Positions 20,944 to 30,792 of a stretch of 64,000 nt of DNA are shown here, piece by piece. A model generated the notes under the pieces. The model was not told the origin of the DNA, made no database searches, and saw only the letters and a list, made by a program, of their open reading frames with translations. Positions within the stretch are counted from its first letter, which is position 1; each line of letters begins with the position of its first letter. A program made the translations under genes and the position numbers. Source of the stretch: Grimontia sedimenti. GTDB taxonomy: Bacteria > Pseudomonadota > Gammaproteobacteria > Enterobacterales > Vibrionaceae. Where the stretch lies: contig NZ_JAALDL010000016.1 in NCBI RefSeq assembly GCF_011045095.1, positions 1-64,000 on the forward strand. The letters are read 5' to 3'.

Positions 20944-20999
20944 AATACCTTGCTCGAAAGAGAGTCAGACAAGGCTAAAAACTGACAACAATTCGGATT

Positions 21000-21086
21000 G
21001 CGATGGTGGCGGAATTGGTAGACGCGCTAGCTTCAGGTGTTAGTGTCCTTACGGACGTGAGAGTTCAAGTCTCTCCCTTCGCACCA
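21000..21086 (+). tRNA. tRNA-Leu (CAG), copy 3
   Basis: It is identical to copy 1. The spacer after it, rich in GAGAGTCAGACAAGG, repeats the spacer after copy 2. Confidence 0.94.
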
Positions 21087-21144
21087 ATCCCCTTGCTCTA
21101 AAAGAGAGTCAGACAAGGTTAAAAACTGACAGACAATTAGGTTT

Positions 21145-21231
21145 GCGATGGTGGCGGAATTGGTAGACGCGCTAGCTTCAGGTGTTAGTGTCCTTACGGA
21201 CGTGAGAGTTCAAGTCTCTCCCTTCGCACCA
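21145..21231 (+). tRNA. tRNA-Leu (CAG), copy 4
   Basis: It is identical to copy 1. Confidence 0.94.
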
Positions 21232-21259
21232 AACCTTTGCTGAGAAGCATAAAAACAAT

Positions 21260-21334
21260 TGGGGTATCGCCAAGCGGTAAGGCAGCGGCTTTTGATGCCG
21301 CCATTCCCTGGTTCGAATCCAGGTACCCCAGCCA
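21260..21334 (+). tRNA. tRNA-Gln (TTG), copy 2
   Basis: It is identical to the copy at 20603-20677 and is the last tRNA of the operon. Confidence 0.95.
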
Positions 21335-21338
21335 TATT

Positions 21339-21366
21339 TAAAAGCTCGCTTCTAGCGGGCTTTTCT
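21339..21366 (+). terminator. Terminator of the tRNA operon
   Basis: The stem AAAGCTCGCT/AGCGGGCTTT is followed by TCTCGTTTT. Confidence 0.75.
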
Positions 21367-21479
21367 CGTTTTAGACCTAGGGTCAGTTGATCTTAAGAGT
21401 TTCTCCCCAAACCTTACGTGGTTGAAAGCCGCTGCAATCCCTGTACGCTTGAAGTATTCGGAACAAGGAATTAGCAGTC

Positions 21480-22952
21480 ATGGCGTCGTTCGAAAATCCT
21501 ATCAAGCATCAAGTCTATCTTTCATTACCGGAAGAGATGTATTCCCCCCTCGCGCCGCGTCGCGTGGAGTCGCCTTCTCTTTTAGCCCTTAACAAAGCAT
21601 TACTTGATGAATATGGCTTGTCGAGCAACTGGTTTGAAGATGCCAAAGGCATTCACTTTCTTGCAGGCAATGGCGACTATGACGGTGAAAGCCCTGTTGC
21701 CATGGCTTATGCGGGTCACCAATTTGGGCACTACTCGCCACTGCTTGGGGACGGCCGCGCACATATGCTGGGTCAACTTCAAAACGCGGATGGTGCATTC
21801 ATTGATGTGCAACTGAAAGGCTCCGGCAGAACCCCTTATTCGCGAGGTGGCGATGGAAGAGCAACGGTTGGGGCTGTAGTACGCGAATACCTCATCAGCG
21901 AAGCCATGGCGGGGCTTGGTATACCAACCACCCGCACCCTTGCCATTCTGGGTACTGGCGAGTCCGTGATGCGCGATTACCAAATGGTGCCGGGCGGTAT
22001 TCAGGTTCGCACAGGTGCCAGTCACATTCGCGTGGGCTCTTTTCAATATGCTTATGCCAAGATGGGTAAAGATGGCGTCCAAGCGCTTGCCGATCACCTT
22101 ATCGAACATCACTTCGCGGAAGTGGCCAGTCATGAAGATAAATACCCAGCCTTACTTGAAGCCGTTGCCGTTCGGCAAGCACAGTTGATTTCTCAATGGA
22201 TGCTGGTTGGTTTTATCCATGGCGTCATGAACACCGACAATATGTCTCTGGTTGGCGAAACCATCGACTTTGGCCCTTGTGCCTTTATGGATGAATTCAA
22301 GGCCAAGAAAGTATTCAGCTCGATAGACCGCGATGGCCGATACGCTTGGGATCAGCAAGCCAATATCGGCTACTGGAACCTGTCACGCTTTGCAGAAACT
22401 TTACTGCCGCTGTTTGCTGACGACTCGGATGAGGCGGTGAAGATTGCGGAAGATAAACTACAAACCTATATCGTCACCTTCCAGGAGCTGTTCCAAAAGG
22501 GGTTGATGACCAAGCTCGCGATCACTTCGAATTCCAAAGAAGCTGATGCCTTTGTTAATCAAGCACTGCCAACGCTGGAATCTGAGCGTATCGACTTCAC
22601 ACTGTTCTTCGATGCGCTGACACGTGTTGCCAATGGAGAGGAAGAAACTGAACTGCTTTCCCTGTTCGACAATCAGGAAAAAGGTCAGATTTGGATCAGT
22701 GAGTGGCATTCACTTAAAGATGATAGTGAAGCAGCACTAAAGGCAATGCGAGAAGCCAACCCCGCTTTAATTGCCCGAAACCATCAGGTGGAAAAAGCGA
22801 TTGAGGATGCGATGGAAAGGAACGACTTTGCGCTATTCCACCGACTGGCAGAAGCACTGAAAACGCCTTATACCATCAGCGAAGAAAACCGTGATTTACA
22901 AACGCCACCAGCACCGGAAGAGCGTGTACTAAGAACATTCTGTGGTACATAG
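21480..22952 (+). CDS. selO: Protein adenylyltransferase SelO (YdiU family)
   Basis: This 490-aa pseudokinase-fold enzyme transfers AMP to Ser, Thr or Tyr of target proteins; in E. coli the targets include redox proteins. Family motifs are AYAGHQFGHYSPLLGDGRAH, LKGSGRTPYSRGGDGRA, REYLISEAMAGLGIPTTRTL, GFIHGVMNTDNMSLVGETID and DFGPCAFMDEF. The C-terminus is RTFCGT, with Cys where eukaryotic SelO has selenocysteine. AAGGA precedes the ATG. It is monocistronic between the tRNA operon and ubiF. Confidence 0.95.
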   Translation: MASFENPIKHQVYLSLPEEMYSPLAPRRVESPSLLALNKALLDEYGLSSNWFEDAKGIHFLAGNGDYDGESPVAMAYAGHQFGHYSPLLGDGRAHMLGQLQNADGAFIDVQLKGSGRTPYSRGGDGRATVGAVVREYLISEAMAGLGIPTTRTLAILGTGESVMRDYQMVPGGIQVRTGASHIRVGSFQYAYAKMGKDGVQALADHLIEHHFAEVASHEDKYPALLEAVAVRQAQLISQWMLVGFIHGVMNTDNMSLVGETIDFGPCAFMDEFKAKKVFSSIDRDGRYAWDQQANIGYWNLSRFAETLLPLFADDSDEAVKIAEDKLQTYIVTFQELFQKGLMTKLAITSNSKEADAFVNQALPTLESERIDFTLFFDALTRVANGEEETELLSLFDNQEKGQIWISEWHSLKDDSEAALKAMREANPALIARNHQVEKAIEDAMERNDFALFHRLAEALKTPYTISEENRDLQTPPAPEERVLRTFCGT

Positions 22953-22997
22953 TCGTAGCTCAACGAGCAGATTTAGCGACATGACTGACGCTGGATA

Positions 22998-23029
22998 AAT
23001 GGCGATACACAAGACAGTTTATCGCCATT
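22998..23029. terminator. Convergent hairpin between selO and ubiF
   Basis: A 10-bp stem AATGGCGATA/TATCGCCATT lies between the two convergent genes. There is no long T run, so terminator strength is uncertain. Confidence 0.45.
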
Positions 23030-23037
23030 CAGGTAAT

Positions 23038-24198
23038 TCAAAGGCCCATAGCGTACTTAAGAACCTGTTGCTTAACCGGCCCACTGTTTTCCGCCAACTT
23101 TAAGCCGACATTGCGCAATAGTTTAAGCGGCGCAATTTCGTTGCTAAACCCGCCATAGAACACATCCATACCGGTTTGCATGATGAGGTTATCCGGTTTA
23201 CGTTTGCGCTCGTAAGATGCCAATACGTCTTCATTCAGCCACTCGACACCTGCATCGGCGACCACATCCAGTAAAGCATCCACGTCTTTAAAGCCGAGGT
23301 TTACACCCTGCCCTGCCAGCGGATTGATAGTGTGGGCAGCATCTCCCAATATCACCACATTCTTGTTGAAGTAACGCTGGGCATGCCGACGGGTTAATGG
23401 AAACGCGCCTTGTTGGATGACTTCAATATCACCCAGCTCTTGCGGGAAGTGCGCAAGGATCTCTTCCTTTAGCGCCTCTGGCGACATGGCACACAAGGCT
23501 TTTATGCGTGATGGACTGTCATACCACACCAGTGAACCTTGATGCCCAGGCAAAGGTAGGAAAGATCTCGGGCCATCAGGGGTGAACCACTGCCAGGTAA
23601 TATCTTGCTGTGGCAGGTCAGTTTTAACATTCACCAACATACAATGCTGACGGTAATCCCACGCAGTCACACCAATTTTGGCGTAATCACGTACACGGGA
23701 ATTCGCCCCATCCGCTCCGACCAGCCAACGGCCATGAAGCAAAGTGCCATCTTCCAATTCAACAACGTGCCCTTCGGAGTCGGCAAGCATAGCGACAATA
23801 TTGCCCGGGCAAAGTACTTCCAGATTCTCTTGCGCCAAGCAAGCATTCCAAAGTGCGAGTTGCAGGATACGGTTTTCGACAATGAAACCGAGTTCTGCTA
23901 AATCCATGCTATCTGCACTGAAGCGGATACGACACTCAGGATGTTCCCAGGTTTCCAGACGTCGATACGGGCAAAGACGCATGTTCAGCACGTCATCCCA
24001 AACTTTCAGGGATTTGAGCAAAGAGACAGAGGCAGGAGAAATCGCAGACACACGGAGATCCATCGGCTGCTCAGGAGAAAAGGCTTTTGGCTCGCTTCGC
24101 TCAACCATGGCGACGCGTTTACCCTGCTTAGCAAGGCCCAATGCTGTGGCAGCACCGACCATGCCACCGCCAACGACGATAATATCGAATTGTTTCAT
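23038..24198 (-). CDS. ubiF: 3-demethoxyubiquinol 3-hydroxylase (UbiF-type FAD monooxygenase)
   Basis: The 386-aa flavoprotein belongs to the UbiH/UbiF/UbiI/COQ6 family and acts in a late ring hydroxylation of ubiquinone synthesis. The FAD-binding GGGMVGAATALGLA is at the N-terminus, GADGANSRVR is the middle motif, and GDAAHTINPLAGQGVNLGFKD is the C-terminal FAD motif. It is assigned to UbiF rather than UbiH/UbiI because it lies divergent from miaB and next to a Met-Leu-Gln tRNA operon, as in E. coli. The position on the ring that it hydroxylates cannot be read directly. Confidence 0.88.
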   Translation of the reverse strand: MKQFDIIVVGGGMVGAATALGLAKQGKRVAMVERSEPKAFSPEQPMDLRVSAISPASVSLLKSLKVWDDVLNMRLCPYRRLETWEHPECRIRFSADSMDLAELGFIVENRILQLALWNACLAQENLEVLCPGNIVAMLADSEGHVVELEDGTLLHGRWLVGADGANSRVRDYAKIGVTAWDYRQHCMLVNVKTDLPQQDITWQWFTPDGPRSFLPLPGHQGSLVWYDSPSRIKALCAMSPEALKEEILAHFPQELGDIEVIQQGAFPLTRRHAQRYFNKNVVILGDAAHTINPLAGQGVNLGFKDVDALLDVVADAGVEWLNEDVLASYERKRKPDNLIMQTGMDVFYGGFSNEIAPLKLLRNVGLKLAENSGPVKQQVLKYAMGL

Positions 24199-24396
24199 AA
24201 CACAATCTCTAAAATTCCTGCGCCCATTCTAGCGCCACCTCACTTAAATGCGACTCCTGCAGGCGCTGCTCATCCCTAAATCCACTAAAAAATTTGGGGA
24301 GAACGTGATCTGGTCACAGATTGACTAAAGCAGTACAATACGCGGCTTATCAACGGTTGGGGCTATTTTTCGTTGCCTCAAGCCGAACAAAGAACC

Positions 24397-24480
24397 ATGA
24401 TTTCCGGTTGGGATTTCCGCGGCGAACAGCCAGCGATGATTAAGTGCCTCCCGGCCGGAACACGTAAAACATCAACATGA
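24397..24480 (+). CDS. Possible 27-codon upstream ORF of miaB
   Basis: ATG to TGA, in the same frame as miaB and ending 12 nt before its ATG. The encoded peptide starts MISGWDFRGEQPAM. The ribosome site is weak (AAAGAACC). It could be a leader peptide, a chance frame or a decayed N-terminal extension. MiaB from 24493 already has the full E. coli length, so it is not needed for the enzyme. Confidence 0.25.
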   Translation: MISGWDFRGEQPAMIKCLPAGTRKTST

Positions 24481-24492
24481 GCAATGAGTTAC

Positions 24493-25917
24493 ATGGCTAA
24501 GAAACTGCTGATCAAAACCTGGGGCTGCCAGATGAACGAATACGATTCATCAAAAATGGCGGATCTGCTCAATGCGGCCGGTGGCTACGAGCTGACCGAG
24601 GAGCCGGAAGAAGCAGATGTACTGCTTCTGAATACCTGTTCTATCCGTGAAAAGGCCCAGGAAAAAGTGTTCCACCAGCTGGGTCGCTGGAAAAACCTGA
24701 AAGATCAGAAGCCAGGTCTGGTGATCGGCGTAGGCGGCTGTGTAGCTACTCAGGAAGGTGACCACATTCGTGAACGCGCACCTTATGTTGACGTTATTTT
24801 TGGTCCGCAAACCCTGCACCGTCTGCCTGAAATGATCAAAAAATCTCAGCAGGACGAAGCACCGGTCATGGATATCTCTTTCCCTGAGATTGAGAAATTC
24901 GACCGTTTGCCAGAGCCACGTGCAGAAGGCCCAACGGCATTCGTTTCAATCATGGAAGGCTGTTCTAAGTACTGTACCTTCTGCGTAGTGCCTTACACCC
25001 GTGGTGAAGAAGTCAGCCGTCCACTGGACGATGTGCTTTACGAAATCGCACAGCTTGCTGAGCAAGGTGTTCGTGAAGTGAACCTGCTGGGTCAGAACGT
25101 TAACGCCTACCGTGGTGAAATGCACGACGGCGAAATTTGCTCATTCGCAGAACTGCTGCGTTATGTAGCGGCGATCGACGGTATTGACCGTATTCGCTAC
25201 ACCACCAGCCACCCAATCGAATTTACCGACGACATCATCGAAGTGTACGAAGACACCCCAGAAGTGGTGAGCTTCCTGCACCTTCCAGTTCAAAGCGGTT
25301 CAGACCGTATCCTGACTATGATGAAGCGTCCGCATACAGCGATCGAATACAAGTCGAAGATCCGTAAACTGCGTGAAGCACGTCCAGGCATCGCTATCAG
25401 CTCTGACTTCATTGTCGGTTTCCCAGGTGAAACTGACGCGGATTTCGAAGCGACCATGAAGCTTATCCGCGATGTTAACTTCGACATGAGCTTTAGCTTT
25501 GTTTACTCACCGCGTCCAGGCACACCTGCAGCAGACATGCCTGATGACACGCCAGAACAAACCAAGAAAGAGCGTCTGTATGAACTGCAACAGCAGATCA
25601 ACGCACAGGCGATGATCTACTCTCGCCAGATGCTGGACTCTGAGCAGCGTATTCTGGTTGAAGGACCATCGAAGAAGAATCTGATGGAGCTGCGTGGCCG
25701 TACTGAAAACAACCGCGTAGTTAACTTCGAAGGTTCTGTCGATTTGATCGGTCAGTTCGTTGATGTAAAAATCACCGAAGTACTGCCAAACTCACTACGC
25801 GGTGAGCTGGTTCGTACTGAAAAGGACATGAATCTGCGTGTGGCGGTTTCGCCTGCAGAGATGATGGCAAAAACACGCAAAGAAGATGATCTTGGCGTAG
25901 GCGTGTATACTCCGTAA
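24493..25917 (+). CDS. miaB: tRNA-2-methylthio-N6-isopentenyladenosine37 methylthiotransferase
   Basis: The 474-aa radical-SAM enzyme adds the methylthio group to i6A37 of tRNAs that read UNN codons. The N-terminal domain binds one 4Fe-4S cluster through C12, C49 and C83. The radical-SAM motif C157-x3-C161-x2-C164 binds the second. The C-terminal TRAM domain includes [13 protein letters not shown] and [14 protein letters not shown] at 24493 gives exactly the E. coli length; an in-frame ATG three codons earlier is possible. It heads the miaB-ybeZ-ybeY-ybeX-lnt run. Confidence 0.97.
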   Translation: MAKKLLIKTWGCQMNEYDSSKMADLLNAAGGYELTEEPEEADVLLLNTCSIREKAQEKVFHQLGRWKNLKDQKPGLVIGVGGCVATQEGDHIRERAPYVDVIFGPQTLHRLPEMIKKSQQDEAPVMDISFPEIEKFDRLPEPRAEGPTAFVSIMEGCSKYCTFCVVPYTRGEEVSRPLDDVLYEIAQLAEQGVREVNLLGQNVNAYRGEMHDGEICSFAELLRYVAAIDGIDRIRYTTSHPIEFTDDIIEVYEDTPEVVSFLHLPVQSGSDRILTMMKRPHTAIEYKSKIRKLREARPGIAISSDFIVGFPGETDADFEATMKLIRDVNFDMSFSFVYSPRPGTPAADMPDDTPEQTKKERLYELQQQINAQAMIYSRQMLDSEQRILVEGPSKKNLMELRGRTENNRVVNFEGSVDLIGQFVDVKITEVLPNSLRGELVRTEKDMNLRVAVSPAEMMAKTRKEDDLGVGVYTP

Positions 25918-26019
25918 ATATACGGAGGCCAATAAAGCCATCCCAAGCCTCGCAGAAGCGAGGGTAATCACCTGTTATCGGCGTCCTATACAGACGCCGA
26001 TAACCATTGCGAGGAAGCA

Positions 26020-27096
26020 TTGAACAAAGTCATTACTTTAGAAGTATCACTGGAACCAGCTGATAATTCGCGCCTGGCCAGCCTCTGCGGCCCTTACGAT
26101 GACAACATCAAACAGCTCGAACGCCGTTTAGGTGTGGAAATCAATCACCGAAATCATCAATTCTCCGTGGTCGGCCAATCTCACACCGCCACTGCCGCTA
26201 TCGACATTCTCAAACGACTTTACGTTGAAACCGCACCGGTAAAAGGCAATTTCGTTGACCTCGAGCCAGAGCAGGTACATCTGGCGATCAAAGAAAGTGG
26301 TGTGCTGGAGCAAAGCATCGAGTCATCGATCCCTTACGGCAAAGAGATCAACATCAAAACCAAGAAAGGCGTGATCAAGCCGCGTACACCCAATCAGGCA
26401 CAATATATTGCCAATATGGTGACGCATGACATCACCTTTGGTATTGGTCCTGCCGGTACAGGTAAAACCTACTTAGCGGTTGCTGCAGCAGTTGATGCGC
26501 TGGAGCGTCAGGAAATCCGCCGTATTTTGCTTACCCGTCCTGCGGTTGAAGCTGGTGAGAAACTGGGCTTCCTGCCAGGCGATCTGAGCCAGAAAGTCGA
26601 TCCTTACCTGCGCCCGCTCTACGATGCCCTGTTTGAAATGCTGGGTTTTGAGCGCGTAGAGAAGCTAATTGAACGCAACGTCATTGAAGTCGCGCCGTTG
26701 GCATACATGCGTGGCCGTACGCTCAATGACGCCTTCATCATTCTTGATGAGAGCCAGAACACCACCGTGGAGCAGATGAAGATGTTCCTGACACGTATCG
26801 GTTTTAACAGCCGTGCGGTCATCACCGGTGACGTGACGCAGATTGACCTGCCACGTAATGCAAAATCTGGCCTTCGTCATGCGATAGAAGTGTTAGCAGA
26901 TGTGAACGAAATCAGCTTTAACTTCTTCCAAGCGGATGATGTGGTTCGTCACCCTGTCGTTGCACGTATCGTACAGGCCTATGATGCATGGGAAGCGGAA
27001 GACGCCCGTGCCCGTAAACAAGCGGAAGAGCGACGTCGCCAGGAACGCGAAGCAGCATTAAATGCCGCACCGCCTTCAGAAGAGAAGCAACCGTAA
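26020..27096 (+). CDS. ybeZ: PhoH-like ATPase YbeZ
   Basis: The 358-aa protein is of the PhoH family, an ATPase that works with YbeY in RNA processing. An N-terminal KH-like part (SRLASLCGPYDDNIKQLERR) is followed by the P-loop GPAGTGKT, RRILLTRPAVEAGEKLGFLPG, and the Walker B stretch AFIILDESQNTT. The C-terminus is a charged tail rich in Arg and Glu. The start is TTG, preceded by GAGGAAG at good spacing. Its stop is directly followed by the ybeY start codon. Confidence 0.95.
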   Translation: MNKVITLEVSLEPADNSRLASLCGPYDDNIKQLERRLGVEINHRNHQFSVVGQSHTATAAIDILKRLYVETAPVKGNFVDLEPEQVHLAIKESGVLEQSIESSIPYGKEINIKTKKGVIKPRTPNQAQYIANMVTHDITFGIGPAGTGKTYLAVAAAVDALERQEIRRILLTRPAVEAGEKLGFLPGDLSQKVDPYLRPLYDALFEMLGFERVEKLIERNVIEVAPLAYMRGRTLNDAFIILDESQNTTVEQMKMFLTRIGFNSRAVITGDVTQIDLPRNAKSGLRHAIEVLADVNEISFNFFQADDVVRHPVVARIVQAYDAWEAEDARARKQAEERRRQEREAALNAAPPSEEKQP

Positions 27097-27561
27097 ATGC
27101 AATATTTTGTCGACCTTCAAATTGCGACACAAAGCACTGACAATCTGCCCACTGAACAGCAGTTTCAGCAGTGGTTTGAGCAAGCCGTCAAATCTTTCCA
27201 AGAGCAGGCGGAAGTCACAATCCGTCTGGTGGACGAGTTTGAGAGCCAGTCTCTTAACCGCGACTATCGCGGAAAAGACAAGCCGACCAACGTGCTGTCC
27301 TTCCCGTTCGAAGCGCCTCCGGGCGTGGAGTTGGATCTGCTGGGCGATCTAATTATCTGTCGTCAAGTCGTCGAAAAAGAAGCGGAAGAACAGAATAAAG
27401 ACCTACTTGCCCACTGGGCGCACATGGTTGTACACGGCAGTCTCCATCTGCTAGGTTATGACCATATAGACGATGAAGAAGCCGAAGAGATGGAGTCTCT
27501 CGAGATTTCTATCATGAACGCACTGGGTTTCGAAAACCCTTATGCGGCGGACTTCATCTAA
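27097..27561 (+). CDS. ybeY: Endoribonuclease YbeY
   Basis: The 154-aa zinc metalloprotein takes part in 16S rRNA 3'-end maturation and ribosome quality control. The metal site is H113-x3-H117-x5-H123 ([11 protein letters not shown]). [19 protein letters not shown] is the other conserved block. It starts immediately after the ybeZ stop and is followed by ybeX 25 nt later, the conserved ybeZYX order. Confidence 0.97.
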   Translation: MQYFVDLQIATQSTDNLPTEQQFQQWFEQAVKSFQEQAEVTIRLVDEFESQSLNRDYRGKDKPTNVLSFPFEAPPGVELDLLGDLIICRQVVEKEAEEQNKDLLAHWAHMVVHGSLHLLGYDHIDDEEAEEMESLEISIMNALGFENPYAADFI

Positions 27562-27586
27562 TATCAACGTTGTAAAAATAGAGACA

Positions 27587-28453
27587 ATGAACGAAGACAA
27601 CTCACAAAGCTCTGAAGGTCCGAGTAGAAAGACCTTCTTCGAACGTTTAGGACAGATCTTTCAGGGTGAGCCTAAAGATCGTCAGGAACTGGTAGATGTA
27701 TTCCGTGATTCAGAACAGAACGATCTGATCGATCACGATACACGGGATATGCTCGAAGGCGTTATGCAGATTTCTGAAATGCGCATCCGAGACATCATGA
27801 TTCCGCGTTCGCAGATGGTGACCATCGAGCGCTCACAACCTCTCGAAGAAATCATCACCATCATCAACGACGCCCAGCATTCACGCTACCCGGTGATCAG
27901 CGATGATAAAGACCACGTTGAAGGCATCCTGCTGGCAAAAGACTTGCTGCGTTACCTGATGCCGGACAGCGAACCGTTCGACATCGACAAAGTGATCCGC
28001 CCAGCCGTGGTTGTGCCGGAAAGCAAACGTGTTGACCGACTGCTGAAAGAATTCCAGGAAGAACGCTACCACATGTCGATTGTTGTCGACGAATTTGGCG
28101 GCGTATCTGGCGTGGTGACTATCGAAGATATTCTTGAGGAAATCGTCGGCGACATCGAAGACGAATACGACGACGAAGAAGAGCAGGAAATCCGCCAGCT
28201 CAGCAAGCACACCTTCGCGGTGAAGGCACTGACTACACTGGAAGATTTCAATGAGAAGTTCGGTTCTCAGTTTAGCGATGACGACATCGACACCATCGGT
28301 GGCCTTGTGATGACCAGCTTTGGTCACCTGCCAGGACGTGGTGAAGAAGTGGACATTGAGAACTTCCACTTCAAGGTGACGGCAGCTGACAGTCGACGCA
28401 TCATCCAATTGCAGGTTACTATTCCAGATACTACTGCAGAGGAAACGGCATAA
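27587..28453 (+). CDS. ybeX: CorC/YbeX CBS-domain protein
   Basis: The 288-aa cytosolic protein has two CBS domains (around [20 protein letters not shown] and [20 protein letters not shown]), then [20 protein letters not shown] and a C-terminal CorC/HlyC transporter-associated domain. It is linked to Mg/Co homeostasis and, with YbeY/YbeZ, to ribosome function. The start at 27587 (MNEDNSQSS) matches E. coli MSDDNSHSS. A frame from 27542 would overlap the ybeY end and is rejected. Confidence 0.95.
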   Translation: MNEDNSQSSEGPSRKTFFERLGQIFQGEPKDRQELVDVFRDSEQNDLIDHDTRDMLEGVMQISEMRIRDIMIPRSQMVTIERSQPLEEIITIINDAQHSRYPVISDDKDHVEGILLAKDLLRYLMPDSEPFDIDKVIRPAVVVPESKRVDRLLKEFQEERYHMSIVVDEFGGVSGVVTIEDILEEIVGDIEDEYDDEEEQEIRQLSKHTFAVKALTTLEDFNEKFGSQFSDDDIDTIGGLVMTSFGHLPGRGEEVDIENFHFKVTAADSRRIIQLQVTIPDTTAEETA

Positions 28454-28460
28454 ACGTCAA

Positions 28461-30011
28461 ATGCTAAACATCGAAACATTTAAGCGGCCCCAAGTATTCA
28501 TGCGGATCTTCGGGGCCGCTTTTTCAGGTGCACTCGCCACCCTCGCCTTCGCGCCTTACTCCTTCTGGCCAGCCATGCTGGTCTCTCTGGTGGCACTTCT
28601 CCTTCTTATTCATGGACAATCTCCGAAGCGTGCCGGCTACATCGGATTTTTCTGGGGACTGGGTCAATTCGGCACTGGCGTCGGCTGGGTTTACGTCGTT
28701 ATCGAGAAATTCGGTGGGCTGCCTACCGCAATTGGACTGGCCTTGATTGGTCTGTTGGTTGCTTATCTCGCACTGTTCCCTGCGCTTTTTTCCTATATCC
28801 TGCGCCGTGTTCAACTGCCGCTGGCACTTTCCTATTTGCTACTGGCACCATCGCTCTGGCTGTTGGTTGACTGGTTCCGTGGCTGGTTCCTGACAGGTTT
28901 CCCATGGCTCTGGCCGGGTTACAGTCAGATTGAAGGGCCATTAGCCTCCTTTGCGCCCATGTTTGGTGTACAAGGTATTACGCTCGCACTGCTTATCATT
29001 TCAGGCTCAATCGCTATCACGCTGATAAACCGAAAAGCGTCTGCGCTTCTTCCAGCATTGGTTGTTGGCGCAGTTGCAACTGGTGCCTCTTTTGTACCTT
29101 GGGTTCAGGAAACGGGAGAGAGTGTGGATGTGGCAATGGTTCAGGGTAATGTGCCCCAAGAGCTAAAGTGGCTGCCGAGCCAGCGTTGGCCTACCCTGCT
29201 GGCATATCAGGACATGACACGCCAGAACTGGGATGCAGACATTGTGATTTGGCCGGAAGCGGCCATCCCTGCTCTGGAGCGCGATTTACCGGATTTCCTC
29301 GCGCGTTTGGATGCCGCGGCCATCAATAATGACACAGCACTAGTCACAGGCGTTCTGGATATCAACTCAGACGGGCAGGCCTACAACAATGTGATTACTC
29401 TTGGTGACAATGGTGAAGGCGGTTACAGCTACCCATCTTCTCAGCGTTACAGCAAACACCACCTGTTGGTGTTTGGTGAGTTTGTGCCGTTTGAAGATAT
29501 CCTACGCCCTCTAGCGCCGCTGTTTAATCTCCCCATGTCATCATTCAGTCGCGGTGATTACACTCAGTCAAACATTGACGCCAAAGGCTACCAGCTTGCA
29601 CCCGCGATTTGCTATGAAATCGCCTTCAGCGATCAGGTTAGGCATAGCCTCACAGAAGAGTCGGATTTCATTCTGACCCTTTCCAATGACACATGGTTTG
29701 GTACCTCGATTGGTCCCCATCAGCATTTAGAAATCGCCCGCATGCGCGCGCTGGAAAACGGCAAGCCGGTTCTGCGAGCGACCAATACCGGCCTGACCGC
29801 TGCTATTGGCTACAAAGGGGACATTATCGACCAAATCCCGCAGTTCGAAACGGTAGTTCTTAGAACTGATGTGCCGACGACGGCAGGCCAGACACCTTAC
29901 ACCCGCTTCGGAGACTGGCCTCTCTATGCATGGATTGTTCTGTCAGGGTTGGCACTGGTTCTGTTAACCCGCGGTCAAAAATCAACCGTTAGCACTCAGT
30001 CGCAACAATAA
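28461..30011 (+). CDS. lnt: Apolipoprotein N-acyltransferase
   Basis: The 516-aa inner-membrane enzyme adds the third acyl chain to lipoproteins. The N-terminal part holds about six membrane helices; the C-terminal nitrilase-like domain is periplasmic. The catalytic triad is Glu266 (IWPEAAIP), Lys332 (RYSKHHLLVFGE) and Cys384 (PAICYEIAF). It follows ybeX by 7 nt and ends the operon at a strong terminator. Several of its likely clients (lptE, rlpA, lolB) are nearby. Confidence 0.97.
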   Translation: MLNIETFKRPQVFMRIFGAAFSGALATLAFAPYSFWPAMLVSLVALLLLIHGQSPKRAGYIGFFWGLGQFGTGVGWVYVVIEKFGGLPTAIGLALIGLLVAYLALFPALFSYILRRVQLPLALSYLLLAPSLWLLVDWFRGWFLTGFPWLWPGYSQIEGPLASFAPMFGVQGITLALLIISGSIAITLINRKASALLPALVVGAVATGASFVPWVQETGESVDVAMVQGNVPQELKWLPSQRWPTLLAYQDMTRQNWDADIVIWPEAAIPALERDLPDFLARLDAAAINNDTALVTGVLDINSDGQAYNNVITLGDNGEGGYSYPSSQRYSKHHLLVFGEFVPFEDILRPLAPLFNLPMSSFSRGDYTQSNIDAKGYQLAPAICYEIAFSDQVRHSLTEESDFILTLSNDTWFGTSIGPHQHLEIARMRALENGKPVLRATNTGLTAAIGYKGDIIDQIPQFETVVLRTDVPTTAGQTPYTRFGDWPLYAWIVLSGLALVLLTRGQKSTVSTQSQQ

Positions 30012-30045
30012 GAGCGAACAAGCAACGTAAAATCATGTCTTAATC

Positions 30046-30077
30046 AGCCAGAGGGATTTATTCCTCTGGCTTTTTTG
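30046..30077 (+). terminator. Terminator after lnt
   Basis: The stem AGCCAGAGG/CCTCTGGCT is followed by a run of T. Confidence 0.88.
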
Positions 30078-30108
30078 TTGATTGATTTTGTTTGATATGG
30101 AGAGTCTT

Positions 30109-30696
30109 ATGCGCGCCTTGGCCAGAATTGCGTCTTCCATTGTTATCCTTTTGGCATCAGTCTTTGCTCCACTTTCCCATGCCGAGCCAGATGCCGAACT
30201 CTTTGCTGATACCCGTGCTGCATTGGCGAACTTTCATCGCTTTGAACAGGTAAAACCTTTCTTTGAAAAAGCTTATGGCTACGCGGTATTCCCTTCTGTC
30301 GGCAAAGGTGGCTTCTGGATCGGCGGCGCATATGGCAATGGACTGGTTTATCAGGGTAATCAAACTGTCGCCGAAGCCGAATTGATTCAAGTGTCGGTAG
30401 GACTGACCTTCGGTGGGCAGGCATTCAGCGAGATACTTTTCTTTGAAGACAAAGAAACCTTCGACAGTTTTATGTCGGGCAGCTTTGAGCTCGGAGCGCA
30501 GGCTTCTGCCACCGCTTTAACTGAAGGCGCTGCGGCACATGTCGGCACGACAGGCACCTCTGCCAGTGCAGGTAGTGCGCAATCCAAAGCCTATTACATC
30601 AATGGCACCGCCATTTTCACCCAAGCTAAGGGCGGCTTGATGATCGAAGCGGCCTTGGCAGGCCAAAAGTTCAATATCGAGCCGCTGGGGAATTAA
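30109..30696 (+). CDS. Secreted SYLF/YSC84-domain protein
   Basis: The 195-aa protein has a signal peptide (about 1-25, ending SHA|EPDA) and a SYLF (Ysc84) domain, a fold linked to phosphoinositide or lipid binding in eukaryotes. Family features are KAYGYAVFPSVGKGGFWIGG, VSVGLTFGGQAFSEILFF, and the C-terminal KGGLMIEAALAGQKFNIEP. GGAG sits 6 nt before the chosen ATG; earlier in-frame starts lack a signal peptide at the right place. Bacterial function is unknown; periplasmic lipid binding is an inference. It is convergent with the ybeL-like gene. Confidence 0.82.
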   Translation: MRALARIASSIVILLASVFAPLSHAEPDAELFADTRAALANFHRFEQVKPFFEKAYGYAVFPSVGKGGFWIGGAYGNGLVYQGNQTVAEAELIQVSVGLTFGGQAFSEILFFEDKETFDSFMSGSFELGAQASATALTEGAAAHVGTTGTSASAGSAQSKAYYINGTAIFTQAKGGLMIEAALAGQKFNIEPLGN

Positions 30697-30792
30697 GACA
30701 AACCGATCCTGGGTCCTAGGTCCTAAAAATTTGAAGGGTAAACAAACCAGTGTTCAGCCTCTTTGCCCATCAGCTCTCAGCGTCAGAGCCGA

